From: Balanoglossus misakiensis
Taxonomy: Eukaryota > Hemichordata
DNA length: 64,000 nucleotides
Assembly: GCA_040954595.2 (NCBI GenBank)
Contig: CM082594.2
Location: forward strand, 4,650,001 to 4,714,000
Reading direction: 5' to 3'
Shown here: positions 52,212 to 63,560 of the stretch, piece by piece
Position numbering within the stretch: position 1 is the stretch's first letter
Layout: every line of letters begins with the position of its first letter
Program-made: the position numbers and the translations under genes
Notes under the pieces: model-generated
What the model saw: the letters and a program-made list of their open reading frames with translations, nothing else
Databases searched by the model: none
Told to the model about the DNA's origin: nothing

Positions 52212-52435
52212 GTTACCATGGAGACACCCGCATTACCAGGTTAAAAAAAATAGCAAAATAAGGAAGTCCTTATGAAATACAGAAAGGATATGCAAGTAGG
52301 GTATGGTTTTATCTATATATGTCTAAATAATTCCAAGGATGGGACTACCAGACTACTATGGTTATATCCTGGTATTGTCAACTTCCTGTAAGAATAAAAC
52401 CCTGCAGGAGTGTCCTTTATGGTTGGCATGGCAAC
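52212..52435 (+). promoter_or_regulatory. Two RFX X-box-like motifs
   Basis: GTTACCATGGAGAC lies at 52212-52225 and GTTGGCATGGCAAC at 52422-52435. Each differs by about one or two bases from the palindromic X-box GTTGCCATGGCAAC bound by RFX factors. The sites are about 210 bp apart. RFX control of ciliary or neural genes is known generally; use here is inferred. Confidence 0.3.
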
Positions 52436-52947
52436 CCTGCGAGCTTCTTAGGGGAGCTGAGATCCTGTGCGGGGACCGGTACGACAGTGACTTAAAAATA
52501 GCACACTGTTCTGCAGTGTGATCTGGGTGACATTTCCAGATGGTTAAGTTACAATGAAAGGAAATAAGTCGTGAGCGATGTGCAAGTCGACAGGAAATGC
52601 AATACCGGCACGGCAGGAAATCTGTTGAATAAGTTGTTAAAGATGACTGAGGCCTGTTTTGTGGGGGAACGAGGGAGAGAGAGTCGCGTTTTGGTAGCGC
52701 AGGAGCAAGTTTGCAGTGTGACCCGTTTTTCTTTTTGAAATAAATCAACCCACTTTTTCAGAACTTCATGGGCTGCGTATAGTGAGATTGCGACCTGTTT
52801 CCTTGGTGGCGCAGACTCAGGTATCTGTCATTGACACTTGGAGATGCTGAGTTTGTTTACCTCAGATACAGTGGCACATTAAAGGAAATTTTGCTGTTTG
52901 CCGGTTAATGGTTACATGACTGTACAATTTGTTGTTTTATATGCGGA

Positions 52948-52978
52948 GATGATGATGATGATCATCATCATCATCATC
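52948..52978. repeat. Palindromic (GAT)n/(ATC)n microsatellite
   Basis: Five GAT units run straight into five ATC units around a central GATC, giving a 28-bp perfect palindrome (52948-52975). A second (ATG)n run of about six units lies 240 bp away at 53219-53236. Confidence 0.9.
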
Positions 52979-53236
52979 GTGTGTTGGGGTTGTGAACTTT
53001 TGCTGACAGCCTGCTAAAGTCAAAAGGTGAATCTTCTTATAGAGCCATGTAAACAAGTTTAATACCCGTGTGTTAAGGTGGTTTCCCCTATTAAATAGCT
53101 CGCTATTGATGTAGTGATTTTGCATGTGACTTTTTGAGCCAAAGGAAGGTATCAGTCCACTAAACCAATACAGGTACTTCAGATTAGCTTGACTTTGCTG
53201 TATCTTTAATACAAACATTCATGATGATGATGATGG

Positions 53237-54459
53237 AATCTGGTTTACAGTTTATTGCGATGTACCGGTAATTGTCTTTTATGGACTGCACAGTATCAAT
53301 GCTTAACGTGTAGTGTCAGGATGGCAGTTGCTAGGTCCAATGTTAATAATTATTTCTGCGGGAAGAGAATCTGTCTTGTGCGTCAGAGTTTTTAATGAAA
53401 ACTTATCTTCTTATATGATGTGGAATCACAAAAAATATGAGATGATATTGCATTGGACGAGATTGCATTCTGATTCATTAGGGAGCATAGGTAACTTTCT
53501 GAACCATCCACCCCCTCATTCTTGGAGAATGGAATTAAAATTATATTGGCCTGTAGCGAACTTGCTTAGAGCTAGAAATTTCGAAATCCATCATTTTTGC
53601 ATTTGGCAATGATCTGGGTGAAAGTTGACACACACGTTCACTGTGCATTTTGTGGTAAAATGTCAGAAAAAATTTAGTTTCCATAAATAATTTTACTATC
53701 TATTTTTTCCTGTACTGTGATGTAGTTTATAAAATACAGAAACAGATGAAACATTGTGTGTTTGTCACAGATAGGTGTCACCAGTTAATTATTTCAAATG
53801 TCAAGTCCATGACACCATGTCCTGCTGAAAATAACTTGTACGCGAGCAACATCCTCAGGAAATAAATGTCATATCCGTATTCTAATTTAGTCTGCCAAAA
53901 TTAGATCCTTAGGAAATGTGAATACCCATGTCAAAAGGGGAAAAAAGATAATTAAGCTCTGCTGTATTCATTTTATATATAGATTTTCGTGTTTTGATGG
54001 TTATCGCATTGCATGGTAGGTACATTGTAGCATATGCGCAACATGTAGCATTATTCATGGAATATTGGGGTGCAAGTACACATTATATAATATTGGTGTG
54101 TGGTGATAGTGGCATAGTTTTTACCATTAAACGCAAAATTTATCCCCTAATCCATAAAAATAATCCAAAAGTAAATAAACCCTAATAAATACATCTAATA
54201 AATGACATTATACAATGTCATAAAATTCATTACTCTGCAGAGAGCAGCTTGCTACAATTTATGCAAAGGAAAATTTGTGGCATTTTTTGAGTGATTTGTC
54301 ACTTAAAAGGCGTTTCATTTCTGAATTGTTCCAAAATTTGATGTATTTTGACAAAGATACTGCAACACTGAAGAAAGAAAATACGGTATAAAGAAAAACA
54401 AATCCTAAACTAGATCACTCCCCACTGTGGGCTCCCTAAGAGAGCTTTTCGTAACCCAT
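53237..54459. other. AT-rich noncoding spacer
   Basis: A TACCGGTA palindrome lies at 53263-53270. Short ORFs have no recognised domain and no splice support. Confidence 0.45.
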
Positions 54460-55380
54460 CCAGGGTTCCAATAATATTTATGTTTTTTTGCAGCGCCAGC
54501 GAAATATATTACGTGTAGCAAACAATCTTCTCTTGCATTGTTAGAGTCGTTTGTCAGAACAGAATTGGCGAGTCACACAGAATAAAACATGAGCCCGACA
54601 ACTTAAATGTCAGCGGGCAATCGCGACAATGGCAAGTGAGATGAACGAACCCTGTGAATGGACGCTGCAACTCAAAGTGAAATGACAATAACAGCTACGC
54701 AGTGACAACATCAAACACTACAAGACAATGACATGGATTATTATTTCCTGCGGTCTGATGTAAATTAATTAAAATGCACTCGGTGTGCGCACTGTATTGT
54801 AAGAAATCGGTAAACATCAGACTCGGCAAACAGTTAGGATTTTAATTGCATCTGTTGAAGAATGTAAATGGGATTTACCTTTAAATATGTATGCCGTTTA
54901 TGCGCGTAAGGATCGCCGTAATATAAACATACATTCGCTGCGGTTTTGTCGGTGTGCCCTTTAGATGTGGGGATTACATTGGAACCATATGGTCAATGCT
55001 GTCACAGTGGGCATGTGACTGTTACTTTTCCTGGAAATTGTAAATTGTTTCTTTTTTTCTGTCAGTCGTTGGTTCAACAGTAATTCTGTGGCAGCTTGAC
55101 GCCGTATTTTGCAAGAAGCAGTCATATATCACTACAATTTCTCTCTCATTCATAAAAATTAACAACGGCGATATAAGTACAAAATTGCTCGTATAAACAG
55201 CGCTAGCTACACGTGTTTTGGCAGTTAATGTAACAGCAGATCTGCTCAGAAGGGCTGTATATCTCACAGCAATCCCCAATATATGGGCATAATTAGCTCC
55301 TAGAAATCTTTGATTCAGTGTGGTGGTCGCACATAGACTACGTGCGTGGACACGTCAATAGACATCACAGCGTAATGTTG
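54460..55380. promoter_or_regulatory. Candidate noncoding block, moderately CpG-rich
   Basis: CpG-containing unique sequence, densest at about 54590-54680 and 54890-54960. An acceptor-like TTTTTTTGCAG ends near 54494 and is followed by a roughly 90-nt open frame. Its stop overlaps an AATAAA at about 54579-54585. That would be an odd terminal exon, and the peptide has no recognised family, so it is not called coding. Confidence 0.22.
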
Positions 55381-55639
55381 CAGCAGGCATACACAGTGAC
55401 TCTTGAAACATAGTCTATTTAACATTTCATACATGTATAATTACTGTCACAGTCACACAGCCGGGGATGGCCGTACGCTGTGTATATATGAATCTGTCAT
55501 AGATCTATGTGTGTCTAATTTAATGGCTGAGGAAAGGTGACTCATTTATATGCATAACAGATGCAGGGTTAATTAAGGTGTCAGCAGTGATGAATATGTG
55601 ATTATTCGACGTAAAGACCAGAGGGTCAGAAATCTGTGT

Positions 55640-56892
55640 ATTATTGATACTCATATCAGACAGTCAAACGATCGCTGTACAATAGGTAGCTGCGTAAAAG
55701 GAAAGTGTGTGGGTGGATGGACTTGATGTAAATAAGTATGTTAGTCATTCTGCAAGCTTCAGCACTGCAGTAGGACATGTGCTCAGCATACCTAATACAG
55801 TGCAGCACACTGCTCGATCTGTAATGGACTGATAGCGAGATATGACCAGGTGCAAAAGTGCGGGATCTTCTGAAGACGTCAGCCGATCTCCAGCAACACC
55901 AGGCGAGAGCGGGATACATAACGGGGAGAGGCAGCCAGGCAATTAAGGAAGTGCAAGTTTGGAAGGAGGAATGCCGGCCCCGGCTCTGATACTGCTGAGA
56001 TAATCAGGGAAGTTGATTTGAATACCGTTTGCCGAGAGATTCGGGGCTTCTTCATTAAAGGCCGTTGTTTCCAATGAGCAGAGAGAGCTGCAGTCTGTTG
56101 CGCTGAGTGCAGTTCACGGAAGACTACCGGACCAGTGGTGTTTTTTTTGTATGTTTCACGAATTTTCAACCCTGCCAGCCAAGCGTCGCTGCTTCTGTTT
56201 TTAATTCTCACCGGGAAAGAAATAGAGACTAATATTGCATGCGTTTGTCATTGCCTCTGATGTCACATGATAGCAAAATTCCCGGGATCACAACCTGCGT
56301 GAAGGAGGGGAAAAAAGGATGCTTTATATAGGACGGATCACATTGGCTCTGGAATGTATAGACGACTGTGAGCTGTGTTTACCACTGAGCTCTGCAGAGA
56401 ATGCTATGACAATTGATAAATCGCTCGTCTGATATATGTGGGTGTTAATTGCATTGAATGAAGCGTTTGAAGTAATACTCTATATGTCGTCAGCGAGTTT
56501 CTCGCTCTGAGCACACTCTATTGACATTCTTGTACATATGCATGTACAGGCTGGCCACCACGAGCCCGGACAGTGACATACACACACTAGAAATAATGCC
56601 ATATTGTGGAAGTTAAATGCCAGCCGTCCGGATCGGATTGTGATATATTAGCTTCCACTGCGGTGCACTGTGCCCGGGTTTTATATCTGCGTTTTCCATC
56701 ATCATCTGGAGGTGTGACTGTGAATAGGAGGAGCAAAGATGGCCGGGTCATCACCCAAACCTCTGTTCATGCCGACAGCGTCCTCGCTGGTGATGGCTTT
56801 GCGAAATCAAGCGTGCGATATTGTCAATTTGGTCATGTTTGGTTGGTTCAAATATTTTCTACTACTGTTTCTTTTTTTGCCCATTTTGGCCG
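55640..56892 (+). promoter_or_regulatory. Candidate promoter/5' exon region upstream of the DGK exon
   Basis: CpG-containing complex DNA about 3-4 kb before the recognised exon. TATA-like words lie at 56325-56330 and near 56682. An ATG in a good context (GCAAAGATGG) at 56739 opens a frame that reaches a donor-like GTAAGA at 56892 after exactly 51 codons. It ends in a strongly hydrophobic stretch (WFKYFLLLFLFLPILA). That exon would end in phase 0, whereas the DGK exon needs a phase-1 donor, so the two cannot be joined directly. The peptide matches no family known to me. Confidence 0.25.
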
Positions 56893-56970
56893 TAAGATAT
56901 ATATTCAGGGACAGTTGTTCCCACCAGCTGTTCACTAATGCATGTTTTGATATTTTTCTTTGGGGTTTCA

Positions 56971-56986
56971 GGGGGGGGGGGGGGGG
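56971..56986. repeat. Poly-G run, 16 bases
   Basis: Perfect 16-base G homopolymer. It lies inside the open frame that continues beyond 56892, which argues against that frame being coding downstream of the donor-like site. Confidence 0.95.
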
Positions 56987-58173
56987 ATACAAATGTATAC
57001 ACCGACATATGATTTCTGCGGGCAGTGCATGCCCAAGGATGTATTTATTTCATTAACAGTATTATGATAATGGAATTAACAGCCAGTTGTATCAGTGATA
57101 ACATTTACCCCTTCAATCCCCTTCACCTTGTTACGTCGATTATTATACCCGCTATATACACCGCCAATCAAATCAAGATCAAATCTATCTCAATTAGCCG
57201 GGCAGATCACAGATTAGTGTTGACCAACTATTGGTACGGTCGAGCCATTTTTGTAAGGCAACATCTGATAGAGGAATTGCCGAACACTTTTTTAAAAAAT
57301 TGAAGAAAATTGAAGAAATAATCATCTGCTTGTTATGCTTCTGTATCAGAGGCATTGACCTATGATTGGATAAATAGCTTATATGCCCACAAGTGCAGTA
57401 TATGGCAGAAGATTGCACACACATACACACACAAAATATTTAGATGCTTGATGGGTCGCTTTCAAGATCCAATTGAAACGAGCTTGAGGCGTGTAAATGC
57501 ACGGATGGCATTTTCCTCTTTTCAAAATGAACACTTTAACTTGCACTGTTGTAATGTCGGCATTAAGGATGGGCCCATCTGTTCCGGGGTTTTCAAATAC
57601 AGTATAATTTAAACACGATTAGGTGACAGCTGGACCTTGTCGTAAATTGTTTCCAATCATTTTAAGTACTGTTTGGAAAAAAAAGCTAGTCAGTTGGCTG
57701 TAAGCAAACTAATTTTTTTTTCTCCAAAGAATGATAATATACTAAATTCTCAGCAAAATAATTATTGCATATAAGACTTTCACTGGGGCAAGTGGTTGTT
57801 TAGTTAATTTATTAATTAAACTTTGATATAGTACTTGAACTTGACAAATTACTCCATAAATCATTAAATGGATTGACATGTATAGAATAAAAATACATTA
57901 AAATACAATAAAATAAGAAATACAACATAAAATAATGTCTCAAAATCAGCTGCCACTTGCAGGAAATATGTGACACATATTTGGTACACCCAGAAACAGT
58001 TGTCTCTATAAAAGGTGATTTGCGTGAGTTTCAGTATCAAATTTTTACAGACTGTTGCTGATACGAAGCTAAGAGGACAGAACATGAAACCTATTTTTTT
58101 TACACAAATTTCAGGTTAATACCCTATGTACCCTTTGAAGTGTTCTCTGAGACTGTATATTTGCAAAATTGTG
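56987..58173. other. Noncoding DNA, no gene recognised
   Basis: Mostly AT-rich with short overlapping ORFs. No exon, repeat family or motif cluster was recognised. Confidence 0.5.
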
Positions 58174-58209
58174 CCCCCCCCCCCCAAAAGAAAAAAAAAA
58201 AAAAAAAAA
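58174..58209. repeat. Poly-C next to poly-A
   Basis: Twelve C bases (58174-58185), then AAAAG, then nineteen A bases (58191-58209). An A-rich tail can mark the 3' end of a retroposed sequence. No retroposon body was recognised on either side. Confidence 0.9.
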
Positions 58210-59718
58210 TTTGAGATGGTGTCTTTGGCCATTACAGGCAATTTTGGTAGGCCCTCAACTGAACAACATTGCAAGGTGTTCTGTCAACAGTTGGAATTCT
58301 CTACAAGATCTTATGCCCAGGGCTATATTACCAGGGTCCCCACATACACGAGAACAACACAGATTTTCAAATAATAAAAAGACACCCACAGACTCCAGCC
58401 TGACAATAGGAGTTTTAACAGCACGCGTGATATCTGTGAAATCCCACTATGATCTCTGACTGTGCATAACTCCCATGTTTGGAGAAAAAAATTTCCAAAT
58501 CGGCCACAGATAGTGAAGAGAGAAAATTAATTTGATTGTTCTGTGAAGAGTGTTCAGTTCCATAGTGCTTATTACCCCTGACACATCAAAGAGCAGGAAA
58601 CTCGTTAAGAAAAAAAACCCACATCAATATATAATGAAATGAGAATATGGTTGATTTTTTTTCAACATTAACTGATGTTGGAAAGGTCGCAGTTAGAATA
58701 AGGACAGGAAGCACTGAATGGAAGAGAATATGTCATCTGTAGCTCACCTAGGGTGTTTGACATTTGGGAGATTTTGTCGAGTGTTGTTCGTTCGAGTGCC
58801 GTGTCCAAAAAAAAGCAATCTCCAAACAACAACCCTAGTTTCAATCCACAGTACTGCATCATGTTTGGAAAGATAACGGATGAAAACAAATTGAGGGGGG
58901 ATCAAGGTGTCGGACATCAGTCTGCTCGTGATTTACGTTTAATGTTATTGTTTTTTTCCCCCAATTCAGTGATCCGTGAATTACACTGCTGTTTTGTCTG
59001 CGCGCGACACAATTTCCATTCAGCCCCTAACTGCCATGAGCATTCTGGTACAAAACTAGAAGTCATAACAATACGCCCCCGCACACACACTCTCTCTCGC
59101 TATATACACCTTTCTCTGTCTCGCTCTGACATGAACCCCGCTGCATGCTTGAAACCAGGCTAATCATGTATTTGTTTATTCAGAAAGTATCTGGGGAATA
59201 TTTATCAACATTCACAGGCACCAAAATTTCTGATGTGATCAAAACATGTTTTTATATAGCAGTGTGCTCACCCACAGGTTTTCAGGAAGATGACAATAAA
59301 AATAATGCACACAAACAATCTCAGAATTGCAGTGATATGAATATACTCCAAAAATTAATCTTCATTGCGTCTCTTCTGTTTATAACTTTTATTCTCAGAA
59401 GCTCAAAAACATTGTCTCTGTCTTCTAATACAAGATACAACAACTTAACCCTTTCACCCCAGTTCTCTCTATAGAGGTCCAACCTTACATTAGAAAACAA
59501 TGGGTTTGGTCTGAACCACAGTGGTCAAGGTGTTTATGCCAAGTTTGTGAGAAAGTGTCCAGGTCACTTATATCCACAGGCAGGACAGACCCACGCTGTG
59601 CGAATAAACCATCTATTGCACACTTCAGTTTACAGAGCAGGCTGACTATCACACAGCTGGTTCTTTTAGTTTAAAACAGCATTTTAAACGATTGCATTCC
59701 TACTTTTTTATCTTGCAG
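58210..59718. other. Noncoding DNA upstream of the DGK exon
   Basis: The 136-codon + strand ORF at 58753-59163 has no recognised domain. TTAACCCTTTCACCCC near 59445-59460 and the following 100 bases look like part of a worn interspersed repeat. The last 40 bases before 59719 form a pyrimidine-rich acceptor tract. Confidence 0.5.
59703..59718 (+). other. Splice acceptor of the DGK exon
   Basis: The pyrimidine tract and AG at 59717-59718 fix the exon start. The frame that follows is the only one giving the conserved DGK peptide. Confidence 0.85.
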
Positions 59719-59795
59719 ATTCTAGAAAAACATTAAAAGATGTTCTTGAAGAATTTCACGGGGATGGTGTCCTTTCCAAATATAATCCAGAACAG
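59719..59795 (+). CDS. DGKB-like: Internal exon of a type I diacylglycerol kinase (partial)
   Basis: Diacylglycerol kinases phosphorylate diacylglycerol to phosphatidic acid and so end DAG signalling at membranes. This 77-nt exon follows a pyrimidine-rich acceptor (TTTTTTATCTTGCAG) and ends at CAG before a strong donor (GTGAGT). It begins with two bases completing a codon (phase 1) and ends in phase 0. The peptide contains [18 protein letters not shown] then SKYNPEQ, which aligns with the N-terminal recoverin-homology region of vertebrate DGK beta ([21 protein letters not shown], from memory; roughly residues 24-50). A completed first codon of TAT would give the conserved Tyr. The EF hands, C1 domains and catalytic domain lie beyond the window. 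Assignment to the alpha/beta/gamma group is strong; which paralogue or co-orthologue is not determined. No upstream start exon was found. Confidence 0.88.
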
Positions 59796-59801
59796 GTGAG
59801 T
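59796..59801 (+). other. Splice donor of the DGK exon
   Basis: GTGAGT directly after CAG, matching the donor consensus, with the exon ending in phase 0. Confidence 0.88.
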
Positions 59802-62800
59802 GTCCTTTCGTCAAAAAAATTACAAAAAATTATAATCTGTGTGCATTTGTAGACTTAAACCATTGTAGTTTTCTTATTTAAAAAAATAACTATCAACTTT
59901 TTTGTAGAAAATAAATGAAATGCATGTAAACCATGTGTTACATTTCATATGCAACAGATGTTTTTTTTTTAAATTTCCATTAATTAAAGAAAGTTTGATT
60001 GTAAATAAACTGTGGTAGCTCTACTCTAAGATTCTTTTTAATAAACAGTTTCAAAACTGACACATGTTCGATAATGAAGAGAAATTTATTGTTTTAAAAG
60101 TGAAAGGTACATGAGCTGTAAGTTGATGCAGATATATATTTTTGCTAGTTGCTGTGGGCCTCTATAGGACAGTAATAGACACTGTTTTGACTGAATCTAC
60201 TGTAAACAATCCTGCAACTGGTGACTGGCCACTGTATTCGTCCAAACTGGAGTGTAATGTCCAAAAATAGCCCCGTGAGCAACCAGCAAAAAGATACAGA
60301 AGCCCCATCATAACTGCCAATTATTCTGTTCATCAACAAAGTTTGTATAAAGTGCAATAGCCACAGCTATTTTGGTGAGAAAAAAATCAAATCTGGAATG
60401 GAAATCTGTACTCAACAATAACTGTACAAATGCTGACTATACACACATACTTGCTGTGTTGATAAGCTCAATAATTCTTCAAGTCATAGGGGTCAAGCAA
60501 GAAACTGCAGCTGATACATGAAATATAAAAATACTGAAGAAAAATAGCTGAAAGTTACAGCTAATGGAGCTTTTATATGCTCTGCAACCCTGCCTTTTGT
60601 TAGTGCAAGTAACTTACAGGGAAAGCATATGGTTGTGGCATTTGATAATGCAAATTTAAACAAAACCACAACAGACAGGCCTGCATGCCTCCGCGAGAAG
60701 ATATAGCACATCCCATCTACTGGCTGTCAGCAACAATTCACGTTTTGATCATTTCCTGAATTGCTTTTAGCATCTGCTGGCTCTGCGTCATTTGTGATAT
60801 GGAGTAGCTTTGATGCCATTAAACGTTATATATATAATAGGGAAAGCTACTGCACTTGCATTATATCTTTACCATATGTTCATTTAACATCCATCATAAC
60901 CACTGTGTGGATCTGATTCAAAAGATAGCTCCGTCATTATATGCATATGGCCATCACCTATGCAAATTTAGCCAGTTTGCAGAAATCGAATTTTACCTGG
61001 TGGCCACACAAAAGTGTGTCACCACATAATATTCATTCAAAGACTTAGACACGCCCTTTTAACCATATATGGCATATGTAAATCAGAGGTGATTGTAATC
61101 CTTTAAAGTCAGCGATTGAAGTCACCAGTTAAGCGCAGCATATAATCTACAATGTGTACAAAACCCCCATAACATAAAAATGCAGTTTATGACAATTTTC
61201 AGACGTTTTTACGACAATTTTACAGACTTGCCTATCACAACTCAATTATACAACTACACAGTGTCATCAACTTCAATCATGCCTAAACCATCTAACAGCT
61301 GCCACTAAGTAATTTGGCCGCGGAAATATTTTACCCACATGTTGATTGTTTAATTAGAGAGAAAGATTTTGCGGTAATTGTGAGTTATAGTGAAAGAGAA
61401 ATGGTGATCGTGGCTGTGGTTGGTCGCTGTCTCAGGTGAATATTTCACATGCTGCACAGTTCCAGCTGTTCGTCTCCAGATTTTCATCCTGGGAATTAAA
61501 TATGCAACATTACATTGGCGTGCAAAATGACGAGTGACAATGCGGTTAATATCCTGTGTCCTGATGCTGTTGTGGGAAGACCAGGCCATAAAAAAATCAT
61601 CAATCCGTGTCATCTGCTTCACTGCGGATGTGCAGATGTCGTGGTCGACTGTCAGAACCATGAATTGGTGGCAGTGTCGTGTCACTTGTAGAACTGGGGC
61701 ATCCTGGAAATTTGAACATGGTGTTCACGTTTACGTTTAGTTGTAAGATACATTGTACCTGTGTGGCAAACTGTTTGTAATTCACATCAGAAAATTAAAC
61801 CAAATCTCAACTCCATCACAATAAAAGAAGTTTTTAATCAGAAAAAGAAAGACTTTTCGTTGTTAACAGCTTTGAATAATAATTCTGATTTGCCGTATCG
61901 TACAGAGTATCAAAGATCACAGTTTTAACACAAAGAGAGAAATTTTATCAGGCAGAGCAGTAATTTAAGACGAGATGCACAGTGTCCCAACGTATCAATG
62001 TCCGTTTTCATCGAAGCGTTTGCCGTCATGAAGATTGTTTCTGTTCGACTACTCTCAATTAATAAACCATGATTTCAGAGAACAGTCACAATTCCATGAA
62101 CATGGTGCATATAATACTCACTGCTCACTCACAATATTCAAATGAGGTTGGATTTTTTTAAGTAAGCTAGGGGTTCTTTAGAGGGCCTTTAAGACGGTAA
62201 AGAAATACGACCACATGATTGATGGGTGTTCCTGCCCCGATATGGAAGTTTTTGCCGAGGGCCAGATGATCATAATTGCTCGATTGGAACAGGGCAAATG
62301 ACCTCCTAACCCTTTAGTGACCCTCTGACCCCAGTATGCATATAAATTCTCAAATCCAGCCAACTGTAGGTGAATTGTAGGCATTTTGTCTGCTATTTCA
62401 GCATGCTGCATATTTTCACAAAACATGGAAATCTGTGGCTTTTCATAGGCAAAGATCTTAGTAAGGAAAGAGTTTTCCAAAAAGGATTGTTCGCATCTAT
62501 AAATATGGGTGGCCTGGTTGTTATGGAGACAACTTTATTCATTTCTAAGGATAATAAAAAAAACTGTGAATCTCTAATTACTTGGTGTGATCATGTTTAT
62601 AAACCAGAAATTGATTGAGACACGTCTCTGTGAAATCAACATGTGACAACTACAATGTACTCCTGCAGTGAGGTTTTGAATAATTTATCTTGAATTAGCT
62701 TCAGGAAGCTAATTTTCTACTTTTAAGTGCCAGTAATTATAGTCAGGAAACTGCAAGAGACAACCTCGTTAGTAACAGGATAATTTATGACTGATGGTAG

Positions 62801-63429
62801 AACTGAAAGTGAATTGAAAGATCTGAAAAATGTAGATTATTTATTAACACACACCTCTCTAAATGCATGAGAGCTTAAAGCAGAAATCTTTTTATGGTTA
62901 GCAAAATCATAACCTCGGTACTTGGCCACCCTTGAGAGATAACAATTGAATATGCTTGGATGATCAGGAAATCAAGGCAATATTGATCCTTAGATAAAAG
63001 GAGATATTCTTCTTCACTGTGAACCTTGACCTTCCACAGTTATTTCCATGGTTTTCTTTTATAAGTTACATATCATAAGTATCATAAGTGTGCCGAAATA
63101 TTGTGTATAATCCTCCTTAAAAACCAGAATGATTGAAAAATGTTACAGCAAGGCTGTGGTGACCAGTAAAAACTGAAGTTATGACAGAAAATAATATTAA
63201 GCCCTCTGCATATAATACTTGTTAATTTTATGTGCAACTTTTTTGAACCACCCATTTTATAGAATATTGTTTCTCTGGATAAAAAATATCACATTTTGCA
63301 GTGTTTACTACATTCGTCAAGTTTGTCATACGAGAAACTAATTCGAACCCTTTTGAGTGAAACTCATTCTTTTCAAGAGAGTTTTATCTTATTTTTACTT
63401 TATCTATCATCTGACAGGTGTGATGTAAT
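59802..63429. other. Intron of the DGK gene
   Basis: No exon matching the next part of the recoverin-homology region (expected to contain an IDF/YxGF-like start) was found, so the intron runs past the window end unless a very short exon was missed. It contains a POU octamer at 60960-60967, a PBX-HOX-like TGATTGAT at 62216-62223 and an RFX-like GTTGTTATGGAGAC at 62517-62530. Confidence 0.55.
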
Positions 63430-63560
63430 GATGAGTAAAGTGCCTTGCTCAAAAGGCACATTATCAGGGCTTACTCGCTCTGGATCAGGAACTCCCAATT
63501 CTCTGATTGTGAGACCAGTACTCTATATCCACTCTAACAAGATTGTACAGTGTGTCATGA
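63430..63560 (+). repeat. Decayed tRNA-tail-like interspersed repeat
   Basis: AGTGCCTTGCTCAAAAGGCA at about 63440-63459 is followed by TGGATCAGGAACTCCCAATT, TCTGATTGTGAGACCAGTAC, and TCTATATCCACTCTAACAAG. This order matches the common 'CCTTGCTCAAGGGCAC ... GGATTCGAACC ... CTCTAACCACTAGACCAC' element in aquatic animal genomes, with several substitutions. It overlaps an ORF at 63296-63634 that is therefore not a gene. Confidence 0.6.

Noticed and set aside
52362-52748. Minus-strand ORF of 128 codons rich in Ser, His and Cys
   Set aside because: No zinc-finger spacing or known domain; contains no splice support.
54494-54585. Exon-like frame after a strong acceptor-like tract
   Set aside because: Stop codon overlaps AATAAA, which is odd for a terminal exon, and the peptide is unrecognised.
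58753-59163. Plus-strand ORF of 136 codons
   Set aside because: No recognised domain and runs through low-complexity T and C-T runs.
7614-62223. Apparent excess of TGATTGAT sites
   Set aside because: About five were seen, close to the rough chance expectation of four.
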